64,000 nt of DNA from Burkholderiales bacterium (GTDB lineage: Bacteria; Pseudomonadota; Gammaproteobacteria; Burkholderiales; Burkholderiaceae_C): positions 1-64,000 of the forward strand of contig JAIOOS010000003.1 in NCBI GenBank assembly GCA_021414305.1. Reading direction: 5' to 3'. Below are positions 26,887-36,571 of this stretch, piece after piece. Below the pieces are notes generated by a model. That model had not been told where the DNA came from. It did no database searches and saw only the letters and a list, made by a program, of their open reading frames with translations. Every line of letters begins with the position of its first letter. The stretch's first letter is position 1. The position numbers were made by a program, and so were the translations under genes.

Positions 26887-27671
26887 GCGGGGCCACGTCG
26901 GGCGGCGACCTGATCCTCGAGACCCGCGCCCTGACCAAGGAGTTCAAGGGCTTCGTCGCCGTGGACAAGGTCGACCTCAAGGTGCGCCGCGGCACGATCC
27001 ACGCCCTGATCGGGCCGAACGGGGCCGGCAAGACGACCTGCTTCAACCTGCTCACCAAGTTCCTGCGGCCGACCTCGGGAACCATCGTCTTCGACGGCCA
27101 CGACATCACCGGCGAGACCTCGGCCGCGATCGCGCGCATGGGCGTGGTCCGCTCGTTCCAGATCTCGGCGGTGTTCGCCCATCTCTCGGTGCTGGAGAAC
27201 GTGCGTGTCGCGCTGCAGCGAAAGCTCGGCACCTCGTTCCACTTCTGGAAGCCCGAGAGCTCCTTGCACGTGCTCGACGCGGAGGCGCTCGAGCTGCTGC
27301 GCGCGGTCGACCTCGCCGCCTACGCCGCGGTGCCGGCGGTGGAGCTGAGCTACGGGCGCAAGCGCGCGCTGGAGATCGCGACCACGCTGGCGATGGACCC
27401 GAAGCTGATGCTGCTCGACGAGCCGACCCAGGGCATGGGCCTGGAAGACGTCGACCGGATCCGCGCCCTGATCAAGAAGGTCGCGGCGACGCGCACCGTG
27501 CTCATGGTCGAGCACAACATGAGCGTGGTCGCGAGCATCGCCGACACGATCACCGTGCTGGCGCGCGGCGCCACCCTGGCCGAAGGCCCCTACGCCGAGG
27601 TGGCGAAGAATCCGGCGGTGATCGAGGCCTACATGGGCAGCGCGAGCACCGAGCTGGTGGGAGCGCACTGA
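26883..27671 (+). CDS. HAAT ABC transporter ATP-binding protein (LivG family)
   Basis: 262 residues. Walker A GPNGAGKTTC, Q-loop VRSFQISAVF, LivG-type signature LSYGRKRALEIA, Walker B LMLLDEP, switch LMVEHNMSVV. First transporter gene of the second HAAT set, translationally coupled to the IclR gene. Its stop codon lies within the start of a dispersed repeat. Confidence 0.93.
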   Translation: MSGATSGGDLILETRALTKEFKGFVAVDKVDLKVRRGTIHALIGPNGAGKTTCFNLLTKFLRPTSGTIVFDGHDITGETSAAIARMGVVRSFQISAVFAHLSVLENVRVALQRKLGTSFHFWKPESSLHVLDAEALELLRAVDLAAYAAVPAVELSYGRKRALEIATTLAMDPKLMLLDEPTQGMGLEDVDRIRALIKKVAATRTVLMVEHNMSVVASIADTITVLARGATLAEGPYAEVAKNPAVIEAYMGSASTELVGAH

Positions 27672-27756
27672 TGGTGCCCCCACGCTTGCGCCTGCGGCGC
27701 TGCGCTGCCCCCCGAGGGGGCGCGTGCCTCCCTTGGGAACGGCCCGGCGGGAGGCA
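27671..27756. repeat. dispersed intergenic repeat, copy A
   Basis: Begins ATGGTGCCCCCACGC and contains GCTGCCCCCCGAGGGGGCGCG and CTTGGGAACGGCCCGGCGG. It fills the gap between two transporter ATPase genes. Related copies are at 48564-48644 and, inverted or partial, 49952-50020 and 50971-51020. Its end GGGAGG serves as ribosome-binding site for the next gene. Confidence 0.75.
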
Positions 27757-27759
27757 CTG

Positions 27760-28464
27760 ATGGCGGCGCGCTTCCTCGAGGTGGCTGGCGTGCAAGGCTG
27801 GTACGGCGAGTCGCACGTGCTGCACGGCGTCGACTTCCACGTCGACGAGGGCGAGGTCGTGACCCTGCTCGGACGCAACGGCGCCGGCCGCACCAGCACG
27901 CTGCGCGCGATCATGGGCCTGATCGGCTCGCGCACCGGCTCGATCAAGGTCATGGGCACCGAGACCGTGGGCATGGCCACGCATCGCATCGCCCGCCTCG
28001 GCCTCGGCTACTGCCCGGAAGAGCGCGGCATCTTCTCCTCGCTTTCGGCCGAGGAGAACCTGATGCTGCCGCCGGCCCTCGGCAAGGGCGGCATGAGCAT
28101 CGAGCAGATCTACACGATGTTCCCCAACCTCAAGGAGCGGGCGTCGAGCCAGGGCACGCGGCTTTCCGGCGGCGAGCAGCAGATGCTCGCGGTGGCGCGG
28201 ATCCTGCGCACCGGCGCGCGCCTCCTGCTGCTCGACGAGATCTCCGAGGGCCTCGCCCCGGTCATCGTGCAAAAGCTCGGCGCGGTCGTCAAGTCCCTGC
28301 GCGAGCAGGGCTACACGATCGTCATGGTCGAGCAGAATTTCCGCTTCGCGGCGCCGCTCGCCGACCGCTTCCTGGTCATGGAGCATGGCCAGGTCATCCA
28401 GCAGTTCACCCAGGCCGAGTTGCCGGCGCGCATGGAGCGCCTGCACGAGTACCTCGGCGTCTGA
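27760..28464 (+). CDS. HAAT ABC transporter ATP-binding protein (LivF family) with arginine in Walker A
   Basis: 234 residues. Walker A reads GRNGAGRTST: arginine replaces the lysine that normally holds the ATP phosphates. The rest looks functional: YCPEERGIF Q-loop region, signature [15 protein letters not shown], Walker B LLLLDEI (Ile for Pro) and switch MVEQNFRF. Arginine here may lower hydrolysis, leaving LivG to power the pair. The start MAARFLEV follows the repeat; an in-frame ATG 12 codons earlier lies inside the repeat and is rejected. Confidence 0.92.
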   Translation: MAARFLEVAGVQGWYGESHVLHGVDFHVDEGEVVTLLGRNGAGRTSTLRAIMGLIGSRTGSIKVMGTETVGMATHRIARLGLGYCPEERGIFSSLSAEENLMLPPALGKGGMSIEQIYTMFPNLKERASSQGTRLSGGEQQMLAVARILRTGARLLLLDEISEGLAPVIVQKLGAVVKSLREQGYTIVMVEQNFRFAAPLADRFLVMEHGQVIQQFTQAELPARMERLHEYLGV

Positions 28465-28498
28465 TTCCGTTCCCACTTTCCCTCTAAAGGAGACATCG

Positions 28499-29713
28499 AT
28501 GATGTTGAAGAAGCTCGTTCCCACGGCGACGATCGCCGCCGCCGCCGTGTTCGGCATGGTCCCGGCTGCGCAGGCGCAGATCTCCGGCGACGTGATCAAG
28601 ATCGGTTTCATCTCCGACCTGTCGGGCCTCTACGCCGACATCGACGGCCCGGCCGGCGCCGAAGCGATCAGGATGGCGATCGCCGACATGGGCGGCTCGG
28701 TCGCCGGCAAGAAGATCGAGCTGCTGGTGGCCGACCACCAGAACAAGCCCGACGTCGCCGCCGCCAAGGCGCGCGAGTGGTTCGACACGCAGGGCCTCGA
28801 CATGCTGATCGGCGGCACCAACTCCGGCACCGCGCTGGCCGCGGCCAAGGTCGCGCAGGAGAAGAAGAAGCCCTACATCTCGGTCGGCGCCGCCACCTCG
28901 GCGCTCACCAACGAGCAGTGCTCGCCCTACACGGTGCACTACGCCTACGACACGACGGCGCTCGCCAAGGGCACCGGCAACGCGGTGGTGAAGGCCGGCG
29001 GCAAGAGCTGGTACTTCCTGACCGCCGACTACGCGTTCGGCACGCAGCTGCAGAACGACTCCACCGCCGTGGTCAAGGCGGCGGGCGGCACGGTCGTCGG
29101 CTCGGTCCGGCACCCGCTCTCGGCGAGCGACTTCTCGTCGTTCCTGCTGCAGGCGCAGTCGAGCAAGGCGCAGATCCTCGGCCTGGCCAACGCCGGCGGC
29201 GACACGATCAACTCGATCAAGGCGGCGAACGAGTTCGGCATCACCAAGACGATGAAGCTGGCGGGCCTGCTGATGTTCATCAACGACGTGCACTCCCTCG
29301 GCCTGAAGGCGACCCAGGGCATGTACCTGACCGACAGCTGGTACTGGAACCGCGACGCCGAGACCCGCGCCTGGAGCCGCAAGTTCTTCGAGAAGTTCAA
29401 GCGCATGCCCTCGTCGCTGCAGGCCGCCGACTACTCGGCCGCGCTGCAGTACCTGACCGCCGTCAAGGCGGCGGGCACGGACGACGCCGACAAGGTGCTC
29501 GCGCAGATGAAGAAGACCAAGATCAACGACGTCTACGCCAAGGGCGGCTGGATCCGCGACGACGGCAGCATGATCCACGACATGTACCTGATGCAGGTCA
29601 AGTCGCCGGACAAGTCGACCGAGCCCTGGGACTACTACAACATCGCCGAGACCTTCAAGGGCGAGGCGGCGTGGACGACCAAGGCCGAGTCGAAGTGCGC
29701 CCTCTGGAAGTGA
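28499..29713 (+). CDS. HAAT ABC transporter substrate-binding protein
   Basis: Periplasmic type I binding protein, 404 residues. A Sec signal of 27 residues (basic MMLKKL, hydrophobic core, AAQAQ cleavage) is followed by the family opening VIKIGFISDLSGLYADIDGP and GKKIELLVADHQNKPDVAAA. IGGTNSGTALAAAKVAQEKKK, GKSWYFLTADYAFG and LQAADYSAALQYL are usual for LivK/AmiC-like proteins of unassigned ligand. ATGATG offers two adjacent starts; AAAGGAG lies seven bases before the first. The ligand is probably an organic acid or amino acid derivative. Confidence 0.94.
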   Translation: MMLKKLVPTATIAAAAVFGMVPAAQAQISGDVIKIGFISDLSGLYADIDGPAGAEAIRMAIADMGGSVAGKKIELLVADHQNKPDVAAAKAREWFDTQGLDMLIGGTNSGTALAAAKVAQEKKKPYISVGAATSALTNEQCSPYTVHYAYDTTALAKGTGNAVVKAGGKSWYFLTADYAFGTQLQNDSTAVVKAAGGTVVGSVRHPLSASDFSSFLLQAQSSKAQILGLANAGGDTINSIKAANEFGITKTMKLAGLLMFINDVHSLGLKATQGMYLTDSWYWNRDAETRAWSRKFFEKFKRMPSSLQAADYSAALQYLTAVKAAGTDDADKVLAQMKKTKINDVYAKGGWIRDDGSMIHDMYLMQVKSPDKSTEPWDYYNIAETFKGEAAWTTKAESKCALWK

Positions 29714-29738
29714 TCGGCAACCGCGCAGGACGAGCCTG

Positions 29739-30623
29739 ATGGAAATCTTCGGCCTGCCCTTGCAGGCCTTCCTCGGCCAGCTCCTCCTGGGGCTGGTGAA
29801 CGGCTCGTTCTACGCGATGCTGAGCCTGGGCCTGGCCGTCATCTTCGGCCTGCTCGGCATCGTCAACTTCGCTCACGGCGCGCTCTACATGGTGGGTGCG
29901 TACGTGGCGTGGTTCGGCCTCGAGAAGTTCGGCATCAACTACTGGTTCGCGCTGATCCTGGCGCCGCTCATCGTCGGCGCCATCGGCGTGGTGGTCGAGC
30001 GCACGCTGCTGCGCCATCTCTACCGCATCGACCCGATCTATGGCCTGCTCCTCACCTTCGGCCTGGCGCTGATCGCCGAGGGGCTCTTCCGCCGCGAGTT
30101 CGGCGTCTCCGGCCAGTCGTACCCGGTGCCCGAGCTGCTGCAGGGCGCCACCGACCTCGGCTTCATGATCCTTCCCAACTACCGCGCCTGGGTCGTCTTC
30201 GCCTCGCTGGTGGTCTGCCTCGGCACCTGGTTCACGATCGAGCGCACCCGCCTCGGCGCGACCCTGCGCGCCGGCACCGAGAACCCGCGGCTGGTGCAGG
30301 CCTTCGGCATCAACGTGCCGCTGATGGTGATGCTCACCTACGCCGCCGGCGCCGGCCTGGCCGCGCTCGCCGGCGTGCTCGCCGCGCCGGTGATCCAGGT
30401 CAACCCGTTGATGGGCTCGAACCTCATCATCGTCGTCTTCGCCGTCGTCGTGATCGGCGGCATGGGCTCGATCCTGGGCTCGATCCTCACCGGCGTCGGC
30501 CTCGGCCTGGTCGAGGGCCTGACCAAGGTCTTCTATCCCGAGGCCTCGAGCATCGTCGTGTTCGTGATCATGGCGATCGTGCTGATGGTCCGGCCGGCCG
30601 GGCTGTTCGGCAAGGAAGCCTGA
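29739..30623 (+). CDS. HAAT ABC transporter permease (LivH family)
   Basis: 294 residues, about eight membrane spans. GLLGIVNFAHGALYMVGAYV near residues 38-57 and VVVIGGMGSILGSILTGVGL near 235-255 are the LivH signatures. It overlaps the next gene as TGATG and follows the binding-protein gene by 25 bases. Confidence 0.94.
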   Translation: MEIFGLPLQAFLGQLLLGLVNGSFYAMLSLGLAVIFGLLGIVNFAHGALYMVGAYVAWFGLEKFGINYWFALILAPLIVGAIGVVVERTLLRHLYRIDPIYGLLLTFGLALIAEGLFRREFGVSGQSYPVPELLQGATDLGFMILPNYRAWVVFASLVVCLGTWFTIERTRLGATLRAGTENPRLVQAFGINVPLMVMLTYAAGAGLAALAGVLAAPVIQVNPLMGSNLIIVVFAVVVIGGMGSILGSILTGVGLGLVEGLTKVFYPEASSIVVFVIMAIVLMVRPAGLFGKEA

Positions 30624-31645
30624 TGGCGAGCGACTTCCATACGTCGAAGCTCGCCAGGCTCGGCCTCTGGGCCGGCCTGGCGCTGCTGATCGCCGCGCCC
30701 TTCATCGGCCTGTACCCGGTGTTCGTGATGACCGCGCTCTGCTACGCGATCTTCGCCTGCGCCTTCAACCTGCTGCTCGGCTACACCGGCCTGCTCTCGT
30801 TCGGCCATGCCGCCTACTTCGCGGCCGCGGCCTACGCCACTGGCTGGCTGGTGCGCTCGGCGGGGCTCCCGCCCGAGCTCGGCGTGCTCGCCGGTGTCGG
30901 TATCGCCGCGCTCGTCGGCCTGGTGGTCGGCCTGATCGCTATCCGGCGCCAGGGCATCTACTTCGCGATGACGACCCTGGCGCTCGCGCAGATGGTCTAC
31001 TTCGTGTTCCTGCAGGCGCCGTTCACCGGCGGCGAGGACGGCCTGCAGGGCGTTCCGCGCGGCAAGCTCCTCGGCACGATATCGCTCGCCAGCGAGCCCC
31101 GCGGCAAGCTGTTCGGCGCGATCGCCGTGCCCGACGACGTGGTGATGTACTTCGTCGTGCTCGCGGTCTTCGTCGCCGTCTTCCTGTTCGTGCGGCGCAT
31201 CGTCCGTTCGCCCTACGGCCAGGTGCTGAAGGCGATCCGCGAGAACGAGCCGCGCGCCATCTCGCTCGGCTACGACGTCGACCGCTACAAGCTGCTCGCC
31301 TTCGTGCTCTCGACCGCGCTGGCCGGCCTGGGCGGCTCGCTGAAGACGCTGGTGCTCGGCTTCGCCACCCTCTCCGACGCGCACTGGTCGCTCTCCGGCG
31401 AGGTGGTGCTGATGACGCTGCTGGGCGGCATGGGCACCTTCGCCGGGCCGGTGCTCGGCGCCTTCACCATCATCGGCCTGCAGAACCTGCTCGCCGACCG
31501 GGTGGGCGAGTGGGTCACGGTCATCATCGGCGTGATCTTCGTCGTTTGCGTGGTCGCGTTCCGCAAGGGCTTCGTCGGCGAGCTGCTCGCCTGGCAGCAG
31601 CGGCGGGCAAACTACACTTCGGCGCAACAGGTTTCGAAGGAATAG
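30623..31645 (+). CDS. HAAT ABC transporter permease (LivM family)
   Basis: 340 residues, nine or ten membrane spans. GYTGLLSFGHAAYFAAAAYA near residue 55 and the coupling loop SPYGQVLKAIRENEPRAISL near residue 205 are typical of LivM; TLLGGMGTFAGPVLGA closes the pore domain. A periplasmic insertion of about 30 residues (GKLLGTISLASEPRGKLFGA) lies in the middle. Completes the second HAAT transporter, which has all five kinds of subunit. Confidence 0.94.
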   Translation: MASDFHTSKLARLGLWAGLALLIAAPFIGLYPVFVMTALCYAIFACAFNLLLGYTGLLSFGHAAYFAAAAYATGWLVRSAGLPPELGVLAGVGIAALVGLVVGLIAIRRQGIYFAMTTLALAQMVYFVFLQAPFTGGEDGLQGVPRGKLLGTISLASEPRGKLFGAIAVPDDVVMYFVVLAVFVAVFLFVRRIVRSPYGQVLKAIRENEPRAISLGYDVDRYKLLAFVLSTALAGLGGSLKTLVLGFATLSDAHWSLSGEVVLMTLLGGMGTFAGPVLGAFTIIGLQNLLADRVGEWVTVIIGVIFVVCVVAFRKGFVGELLAWQQRRANYTSAQQVSKE

Positions 31646-31648
31646 GGC

Positions 31649-32050
31649 ATGAGCAAGCGGATGACGAAGGGCGAGTTCCAGCAATCGCTGGGGGCCTTCA
31701 ACCCGGTCGGGCACACGATGCTCGCCTTCGCCACCGAAGGGATCGCGAGCGACGCCGCGGCGGCGCTGCGCGCGCAGGGCTTCGCGGCCGAAGACATCAT
31801 TGCCTACTCGTCGGCCGAGCTGATGCCGAAGTTCGAGGACGCCGTGCGCAAGGCGAGCGACGCCGCCGGCTTCGGCTACGAGATCACGCTGATGAAGCGC
31901 TACATGACGCTGGCGAGCGAGAACTGCGGCTGGCTCCTCGTCTACTCGCCGGAAGAAGAGCAGACGGCCAAGACCGTTCCCGTCGCCAAGCAGTTCGGCG
32001 CCAAGTCGGCGGTGCACTACGGCCGGCTGGCGAGCGAAGACCTGATCTGA
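31649..32050 (+). CDS. unidentified 133-residue soluble protein
   Basis: No family recognised with confidence. It begins MSKRMTKGEFQQSLGAFNPV and has an alternating pattern of short strands and helices (GHTMLAFATEGIASDAAAAL, RAQGFAAEDIIAYSSAEL) reminiscent of small alpha/beta stress proteins that bind or sense membranes, plus MKRYMTLASENCGWLLVYSP. No signal peptide or membrane span. It begins four bases after the livM stop with AAGGAATAGGG upstream, so it belongs to the transporter operon. A cytoplasmic partner of the transporter is only an inference. It converges with ruvB. Confidence 0.78.
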   Translation: MSKRMTKGEFQQSLGAFNPVGHTMLAFATEGIASDAAAALRAQGFAAEDIIAYSSAELMPKFEDAVRKASDAAGFGYEITLMKRYMTLASENCGWLLVYSPEEEQTAKTVPVAKQFGAKSAVHYGRLASEDLI

Positions 32051-32072
32051 CGGCGGCGAGCGCCGGGGCGCC

Positions 32073-33146
32073 TCAGGCGCCTTCGGCGAACAGCCCGCCC
32101 GTGCTCTTGGGTGGCGCGACGCCGAGATGGCGGTACGCGGCAAGCGTTGCCACCCGGCCGCGCGGCGTCCGCTGCAGGAAGCCCTGCTGGATCAGGAACG
32201 GCTCGATCACGTCCTCGATCGTGTCGCGCTCCTCGCCGATCGCCGCGGCCACGTTGTCGAGGCCGACCGGGCCGCCGTCGAAGCGGTGGATCACCGCCTC
32301 GAGCAGCTTTCGGTCCATCACGTCGAGGCCGTGCGGGTCGACGTCGAGCATCGCCAGCGCCAGGTCGGCCAGCGGCCGGGTGATCTGCCCGCTGCCCTTG
32401 ACGTCGGCGTAGTCGCGCACCCGGCGCAGCAGCCGGTTGGCCACCCGCGGCGTGCCGCGCGAGCGGCGCGCGATCTCGTAGCCGCCCTCGTCGTCGAGCT
32501 CCACCTTGAGCAGGCCGGCCGAGCGGCGGACGATCTTCGCCAGCTCCTCGGCGCTGTAGAACTCGAGCCGGGCGACGATGCCGAAGCGGTCGCGCAGCGG
32601 GTTGGTCAGCATGCCGGCGCGGGTGGTCGCGCCGATCAGGGTGAAGGGTTGCAGCTCGAGCTTGATCGAGCGCGCCGCCGGCCCCTCGCCGATCATGATG
32701 TCGATCTGATAGTCCTCGAGCGCCGGATAGAGGATTTCCTCGACCACCGGCGAGAGCCGGTGGATCTCGTCGATGAAGAGCACGTCGTTCTTCTCGAGGT
32801 TGGTGAGGATCGCGGCCAGGTCCTTCGGCTTTTCCAGCACCGGCCCCGAGGTCGAGCGCAGGTTCACGCCGAGCTCGTTGGCGATGATGTGGCTGAGCGT
32901 GGTCTTGCCGAGGCCGGGCGGGCCGAACAGGAGCACGTGGTCCATCGCCTCGCCGCGCATCCGCGCCGCGCCGATGAAGATCTCGAGCTGCTCGCGCGCC
33001 TTCGCCTGCCCGATGTACTCGGCCAGCCCCTTCGGCCGGAGCGCCCGCTCGATCGCCTCTTCGCCGGGCGAGACCGGCTGGGCGGTCACCACCCGCAGGC
33101 TGCCGCCGGCAGGCGTGGGCGCGAAATCGTCGGTCTGGATCGACAT
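32073..33146 (-). CDS. ruvB: Holliday junction branch migration DNA helicase RuvB
   Basis: AAA+ motor that drives branch migration with RuvA. 357 residues: [20 protein letters not shown], Walker [13 protein letters not shown], Walker B LFIDEIHR, sensor 1 GATTRAGML, arginine finger region LRDRFG, and a C-terminal winged helix ([17 protein letters not shown]). All are intact. A GATAAT hexamer ends six bases before the ATG, suggesting its own, leaderless transcript, useful because ruvA is 3.8 kb away with a metal-uptake module in between. Confidence 0.97.
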   Translation of the reverse strand: MSIQTDDFAPTPAGGSLRVVTAQPVSPGEEAIERALRPKGLAEYIGQAKAREQLEIFIGAARMRGEAMDHVLLFGPPGLGKTTLSHIIANELGVNLRSTSGPVLEKPKDLAAILTNLEKNDVLFIDEIHRLSPVVEEILYPALEDYQIDIMIGEGPAARSIKLELQPFTLIGATTRAGMLTNPLRDRFGIVARLEFYSAEELAKIVRRSAGLLKVELDDEGGYEIARRSRGTPRVANRLLRRVRDYADVKGSGQITRPLADLALAMLDVDPHGLDVMDRKLLEAVIHRFDGGPVGLDNVAAAIGEERDTIEDVIEPFLIQQGFLQRTPRGRVATLAAYRHLGVAPPKSTGGLFAEGA

Positions 33147-33152
33147 GGCGGC

Positions 33153-33158
33153 ATTATC
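33153..33158 (-). promoter_or_regulatory. -10 hexamer at ruvB, leaderless layout
   Basis: GATAAT on the minus strand, six bases before the ATG of ruvB; transcription would start at or next to the A of the start codon. No convincing -35 hexamer. Confidence 0.45.
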
Positions 33159-33202
33159 GAGTGCGCAGTCGCGCAGGCCGGGGCGACGGGCCCGGCGCGG
33201 CC

Positions 33203-34090
33203 TCAGTGGCGGTGCGCTGCCGCGGCCGGGTCGTCGCCGCCGGCGGCGGCCGCCGCCCGCACCGGCACCTGCAGCCGGGCGACGCCCTTGCGCCCTTCGC
33301 GGTCGACGAACTCGAGCGTCAGCGGCACGGTCTCGCCGGCGACCAGCGGCTGCTTCAGCTCGGTCAGCATCAGGTGGTAGCCGCCGGGTTTGAGCGCCAC
33401 GGCCTGGCGCGGCGGCAGCTCGAGCCCGCCGGCGACGGCGCGCATGCGCATCACGTCGCCTTCCATCTTCATCTCGTGCACCTCGGCATTGCCGGCGACC
33501 GGCGTCGACGCGCCGACCAGGCGCGCGCCAGCCGGCGCGGCGAGCGTCATGAAGGCGCCGGTGCCGCTCTGTCCGCGAACCGCGATCCGGATCCAGGCGT
33601 CGCGCACCTCGACCGGGGCCACGCCGGCGGGAAGCACATCGAGCCGGGCTGCCGGGAAGGCCGGCTTGTCGGCGGCCGCGGCCGGCACGTCGGCCCAGTC
33701 GGCAATGCCCTTGTCGCAGCTCTGCAGCACCTTGAACCAGAGCGTGCCCGGCTTGGCGGTCAGCGCGCCGCGGACGACGAACTCGGCCTTCTCGCTGGCA
33801 GGCAGCGCGGTCTGCGCCGAGTCGGCGCGCCATGCGACGCTGCCCGGCGCCGTGGTCAATGTCCAGCCCGCGCGCGGCTCGGCCTTCTGCAGCGTGAAGC
33901 CCTCGGGGATCCGGACCGTGATGCCCGTGGTGTTGCCCGAGCCCTGGCAGGCGTGGCCGACGCGAAAGGCGGCGTCGTAGGTGCTGCCTGCGGCGGCGCC
34001 GCCAGGCGGCAGGCTGACGTGGGCGAAGGCCGGCGCCCACAACGCCAGCGCGAAGACAAAGGCCGGGGCCCGGCGGGATGAGGTTTGCAT
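33203..34090 (-). CDS. DUF1775 (YcnI-like) and PCuAC copper chaperone fusion
   Basis: 295 residues in three parts. A 23-residue Sec signal ending APAFA leaves histidine as residue 1 of the mature protein (HVSLPPGG), as in YcnI, where the N-terminal His binds copper. Residues ~25-165 are the DUF1775 domain ([25 protein letters not shown]). Residues ~170-285 are a PCuAC domain with its copper ligands in [13 protein letters not shown] and YHLML. A His-rich end (AAAAHRH) follows. Start 34090 has GGAG eight bases upstream; an ATG eight codons earlier lacks one. It lies 32 bases after the TonB receptor gene and 56 before ruvB. Role: periplasmic copper capture and delivery, for example to cytochrome oxidase. 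Confidence 0.92.
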   Translation of the reverse strand: MQTSSRRAPAFVFALALWAPAFAHVSLPPGGAAAGSTYDAAFRVGHACQGSGNTTGITVRIPEGFTLQKAEPRAGWTLTTAPGSVAWRADSAQTALPASEKAEFVVRGALTAKPGTLWFKVLQSCDKGIADWADVPAAAADKPAFPAARLDVLPAGVAPVEVRDAWIRIAVRGQSGTGAFMTLAAPAGARLVGASTPVAGNAEVHEMKMEGDVMRMRAVAGGLELPPRQAVALKPGGYHLMLTELKQPLVAGETVPLTLEFVDREGRKGVARLQVPVRAAAAAGGDDPAAAAHRH

Positions 34091-34122
34091 GCGTGTGCTC
34101 CAGAAAGTTTTCATCGGCGGGC

Positions 34123-36450
34123 TCACAGGTCCCACTTCAGTTCGGCGTTGTAGCTGCGTTGCGGATAGGGATGGAAGTTCCAGTACTTGTAGTCGTTGAG
34201 GTTGTCGATGCCGAAGGCCGCGGTCCATTGCTTCGTGATCTGCCAGCGAACCCGCGTGTCGATGGTGAAGTAGCGGCTGACGCCCATGTAGGTGAAGCCG
34301 TTGACGTCGCTGTTGTCGAGCGTCCGGTATTGCTTGCCGCTGTAGCGTAGCCCCAGGCTCGCCGAAAGGCCCGGATCGAATCGGTAGCTCGCGAGCATCG
34401 TCGCCCGCCACCTCGGGATGTTGGGCTGCCATTTGCCGATCGTGTCGCCCGGGGTGGCGACGAAGCCGTCGTTCTCCTCGATGAAGGAGCGCGTATAGGT
34501 CACGCTGGCACTCAGGTCGAGGCCACGCAGCAGCACGTCGTTGCCGCTGAACGCCGCCTCGATGCCTTTGGTGTCGATCCGGCCGATGTTCTGCACGCGG
34601 CTGACATTGCGGTTCGCAGCGTTGTCGAACACCGTCTGCGAATACAGGGCGTCGTGGGTCCGCTCGGCGAAGAAGGTCAGTCGCGCCAGGGCGCCGCCGA
34701 GCTCGCGTTCGGCGCTGAACTCGCCGGTCCACGAGCGCTCCGGGCGAAGGTTCGGATCATTGATGAACTGCGAGTTCGTCGTCGAGGTGGCGCCGTAGAG
34801 CTCGGCGACCGTCGGCATGCGCACGGCGCGGCCGAGCGAGGCCTTGAGCACCGCGTCCGGCAGCCACTGCCAGGACAGCGCCGCCTTCGGCGAGAAGAAG
34901 GACTCGTGCCGGTCGGGCCAGGTCTGCACGTTGCTGGCCGAGAACGCGGTCAGGCCGTCCGACGCCTGCCAGCGCTCGGCGCGCCCGCCCAGCACCGCGT
35001 TCCACCCGGAAGCGAATCGCCAGAGGTCCTGGGCGTAGAGACTCTGCAGCCGGGCCTCGCCTCGCACGTTGCTGACGATCGCATCGGCGCCATCCTCGAG
35101 GTAGTTGCCGGGAACGCTCGAGGTCCGGTAGCGCAGCGTGTAGTTCTCCTGCTGGAAGCCGAAGTCGACGACATGCACCCCGGCCATGCCGTCGGGCCGC
35201 CAGGTCCCCTTGAGCGCGAGCGTCTTCCAGCCCGTGCCGCCGCCGTCGGCGAGCGTGCCCGCGCCGCCGATCGATGCGCCCGGCTGCGGGTTGGCGGCGG
35301 CATTCTGCCGCTTCTGGTCCTTGTCGTAGTCGTAGAGGCTGGCGGCCACCTCCCAGTCCCAGGTGCCTTGCGTGTGGCTCTTGACCGAGAGGCCGTGCAT
35401 CAGGTGCGTCAGCTTCTCGCGCGTCAGCGCGAAGTCGCCTCCGGCCAGGGTGTACGAGCGGCCGTCGATGTTGACCGGACCGCTGTAGACGGTCTCGCCC
35501 TGCGCGTCGCGCAGGTACGAGCGGGAGTTCCCGTCCGATTCGTTCTGCCAGACGCCGAGCACGTAGCTGGCGCGGACCTGGGGCGTGAGGTCGTAGGCGA
35601 GCTTGATCTTGAGATGGTCCTGGCGGGTGGCGTATTGCGTTCCCGTGCCGAGCAGGTACCACGGCGCATTGGCGTTGTTGGCGCTCAGGACGGCGCCGGT
35701 GACCGGCGTGCCCGCGCTACCGGGCGTGCCGGCGCTGACCAGCCGCGTCGCGAACGTGAGCGGCTGGCCGTCGCTGTCGGTCCGGTTGACGTTGACCCAC
35801 CAGGCCAGGCCGCCCGCCTTGCCGCCGAGCGAGGCGCTCGTCTGCCAGGCCTTGTAGGTGTCGTGGGTGGAATGGAGATCGAAGGGCTGGACGACATAGC
35901 CGACCTTGGCGTGGGCCTCGAACTGCGTCGGCATGCGTGTCACGTAGTCGACCACCGCGCCGACCGAGTTGCCGGGATAGGCGGCGGAGAACGGTCCGTA
36001 CATGACGTCGACGCGCTCGATCTCCTCGGGCGTCACCAGCCCCCACCGCGGCGGGAACGAGAGGCCGCCGACGCCGTTGCCGAGGTAGTTGGAGAGCAGG
36101 ATGCCGTCGGCATAGACGGCCGAGCGGGCGCTGTTGCCCGTGCCCGAGGCGCGGCTCGAGAGGATGGCGTGGTTGTAGTCGCCGATGTAGCGCTTGCGCA
36201 CCAGCAGGCTGGGGAAGTACTTGAGCGCGTCCTCGCTGTCGGTGGCGTTGATGCTGCGCTCGATCTGCTCGCGTGTCGCGCCTTCCATGGTGGTGGGAAT
36301 CTGCGTCGGCAGCGAGGTGGGACGCGGGCCGGTGACGGTGACGACGCCGAGCGTCTTGACCGGCGGGTCCGCGGCCTCCTGCGCCCGGACGGGTGCGGCG
36401 ACGGGGAAGGCGAGCGCCAACGCGGCCGCGAGGGCGGTTCTGTTGTTCAT
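34123..36450 (-). CDS. TonB-dependent outer-membrane receptor, probably for copper or a copper complex
   Basis: 775 residues: 23-residue Sec signal ending PVRAQ, TonB-box-like LGVVTVTG near residue 35, plug domain ([55 protein letters not shown]) and a 22-strand-type barrel ending in aromatic WDL. The last residue is Leu, not the usual Phe. Plug and barrel are full length. Copper is inferred from its neighbours, a DUF2946 protein upstream and a DUF1775-PCuAC protein downstream; nothing in the plug proves the ligand. No cobalamin riboswitch or Fur box is seen in the 121-base leader. Confidence 0.9.
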   Translation of the reverse strand: MNNRTALAAALALAFPVAAPVRAQEAADPPVKTLGVVTVTGPRPTSLPTQIPTTMEGATREQIERSINATDSEDALKYFPSLLVRKRYIGDYNHAILSSRASGTGNSARSAVYADGILLSNYLGNGVGGLSFPPRWGLVTPEEIERVDVMYGPFSAAYPGNSVGAVVDYVTRMPTQFEAHAKVGYVVQPFDLHSTHDTYKAWQTSASLGGKAGGLAWWVNVNRTDSDGQPLTFATRLVSAGTPGSAGTPVTGAVLSANNANAPWYLLGTGTQYATRQDHLKIKLAYDLTPQVRASYVLGVWQNESDGNSRSYLRDAQGETVYSGPVNIDGRSYTLAGGDFALTREKLTHLMHGLSVKSHTQGTWDWEVAASLYDYDKDQKRQNAAANPQPGASIGGAGTLADGGGTGWKTLALKGTWRPDGMAGVHVVDFGFQQENYTLRYRTSSVPGNYLEDGADAIVSNVRGEARLQSLYAQDLWRFASGWNAVLGGRAERWQASDGLTAFSASNVQTWPDRHESFFSPKAALSWQWLPDAVLKASLGRAVRMPTVAELYGATSTTNSQFINDPNLRPERSWTGEFSAERELGGALARLTFFAERTHDALYSQTVFDNAANRNVSRVQNIGRIDTKGIEAAFSGNDVLLRGLDLSASVTYTRSFIEENDGFVATPGDTIGKWQPNIPRWRATMLASYRFDPGLSASLGLRYSGKQYRTLDNSDVNGFTYMGVSRYFTIDTRVRWQITKQWTAAFGIDNLNDYKYWNFHPYPQRSYNAELKWDL

Positions 36451-36524
36451 TCCTGATCTGCTCCGAGGCTCGCGCGACGCACGCCCGTGGAAGGGGCCGG
36501 TCGGCTCGAGCGGGATGGCGGGAC

Positions 36525-36559
36525 GCGAGGCCGCGCGCGGCAAGCGCCGCCGGCCTCGC
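36525..36559 (-). other. long GC-rich hairpin between the DUF2946 and TonB receptor genes
   Basis: GCGAGGCCG and CGGCCTCGC pair perfectly (9 bp) with a second stem GCGGC/GCCGC around a GCTT loop inside and a GCG bulge. No T-run follows. It could reduce read-through or protect mRNA ends between the two genes. Confidence 0.45.
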
Positions 36560-36571
36560 ACCTTCGACGGA

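Noticed and set aside
27671..27759. Possible small protein or upstream start inside repeat copy A
   Set aside because: The bases belong to the dispersed repeat; the ATPase family begins at MAARFLEV, and the extra residues are not conserved.
36451..36571. Cobalamin riboswitch or Fur box in front of the TonB receptor
   Set aside because: No B12-box-like conserved sequence and no Fur-type AT-rich palindrome is visible; only a GC-rich hairpin.
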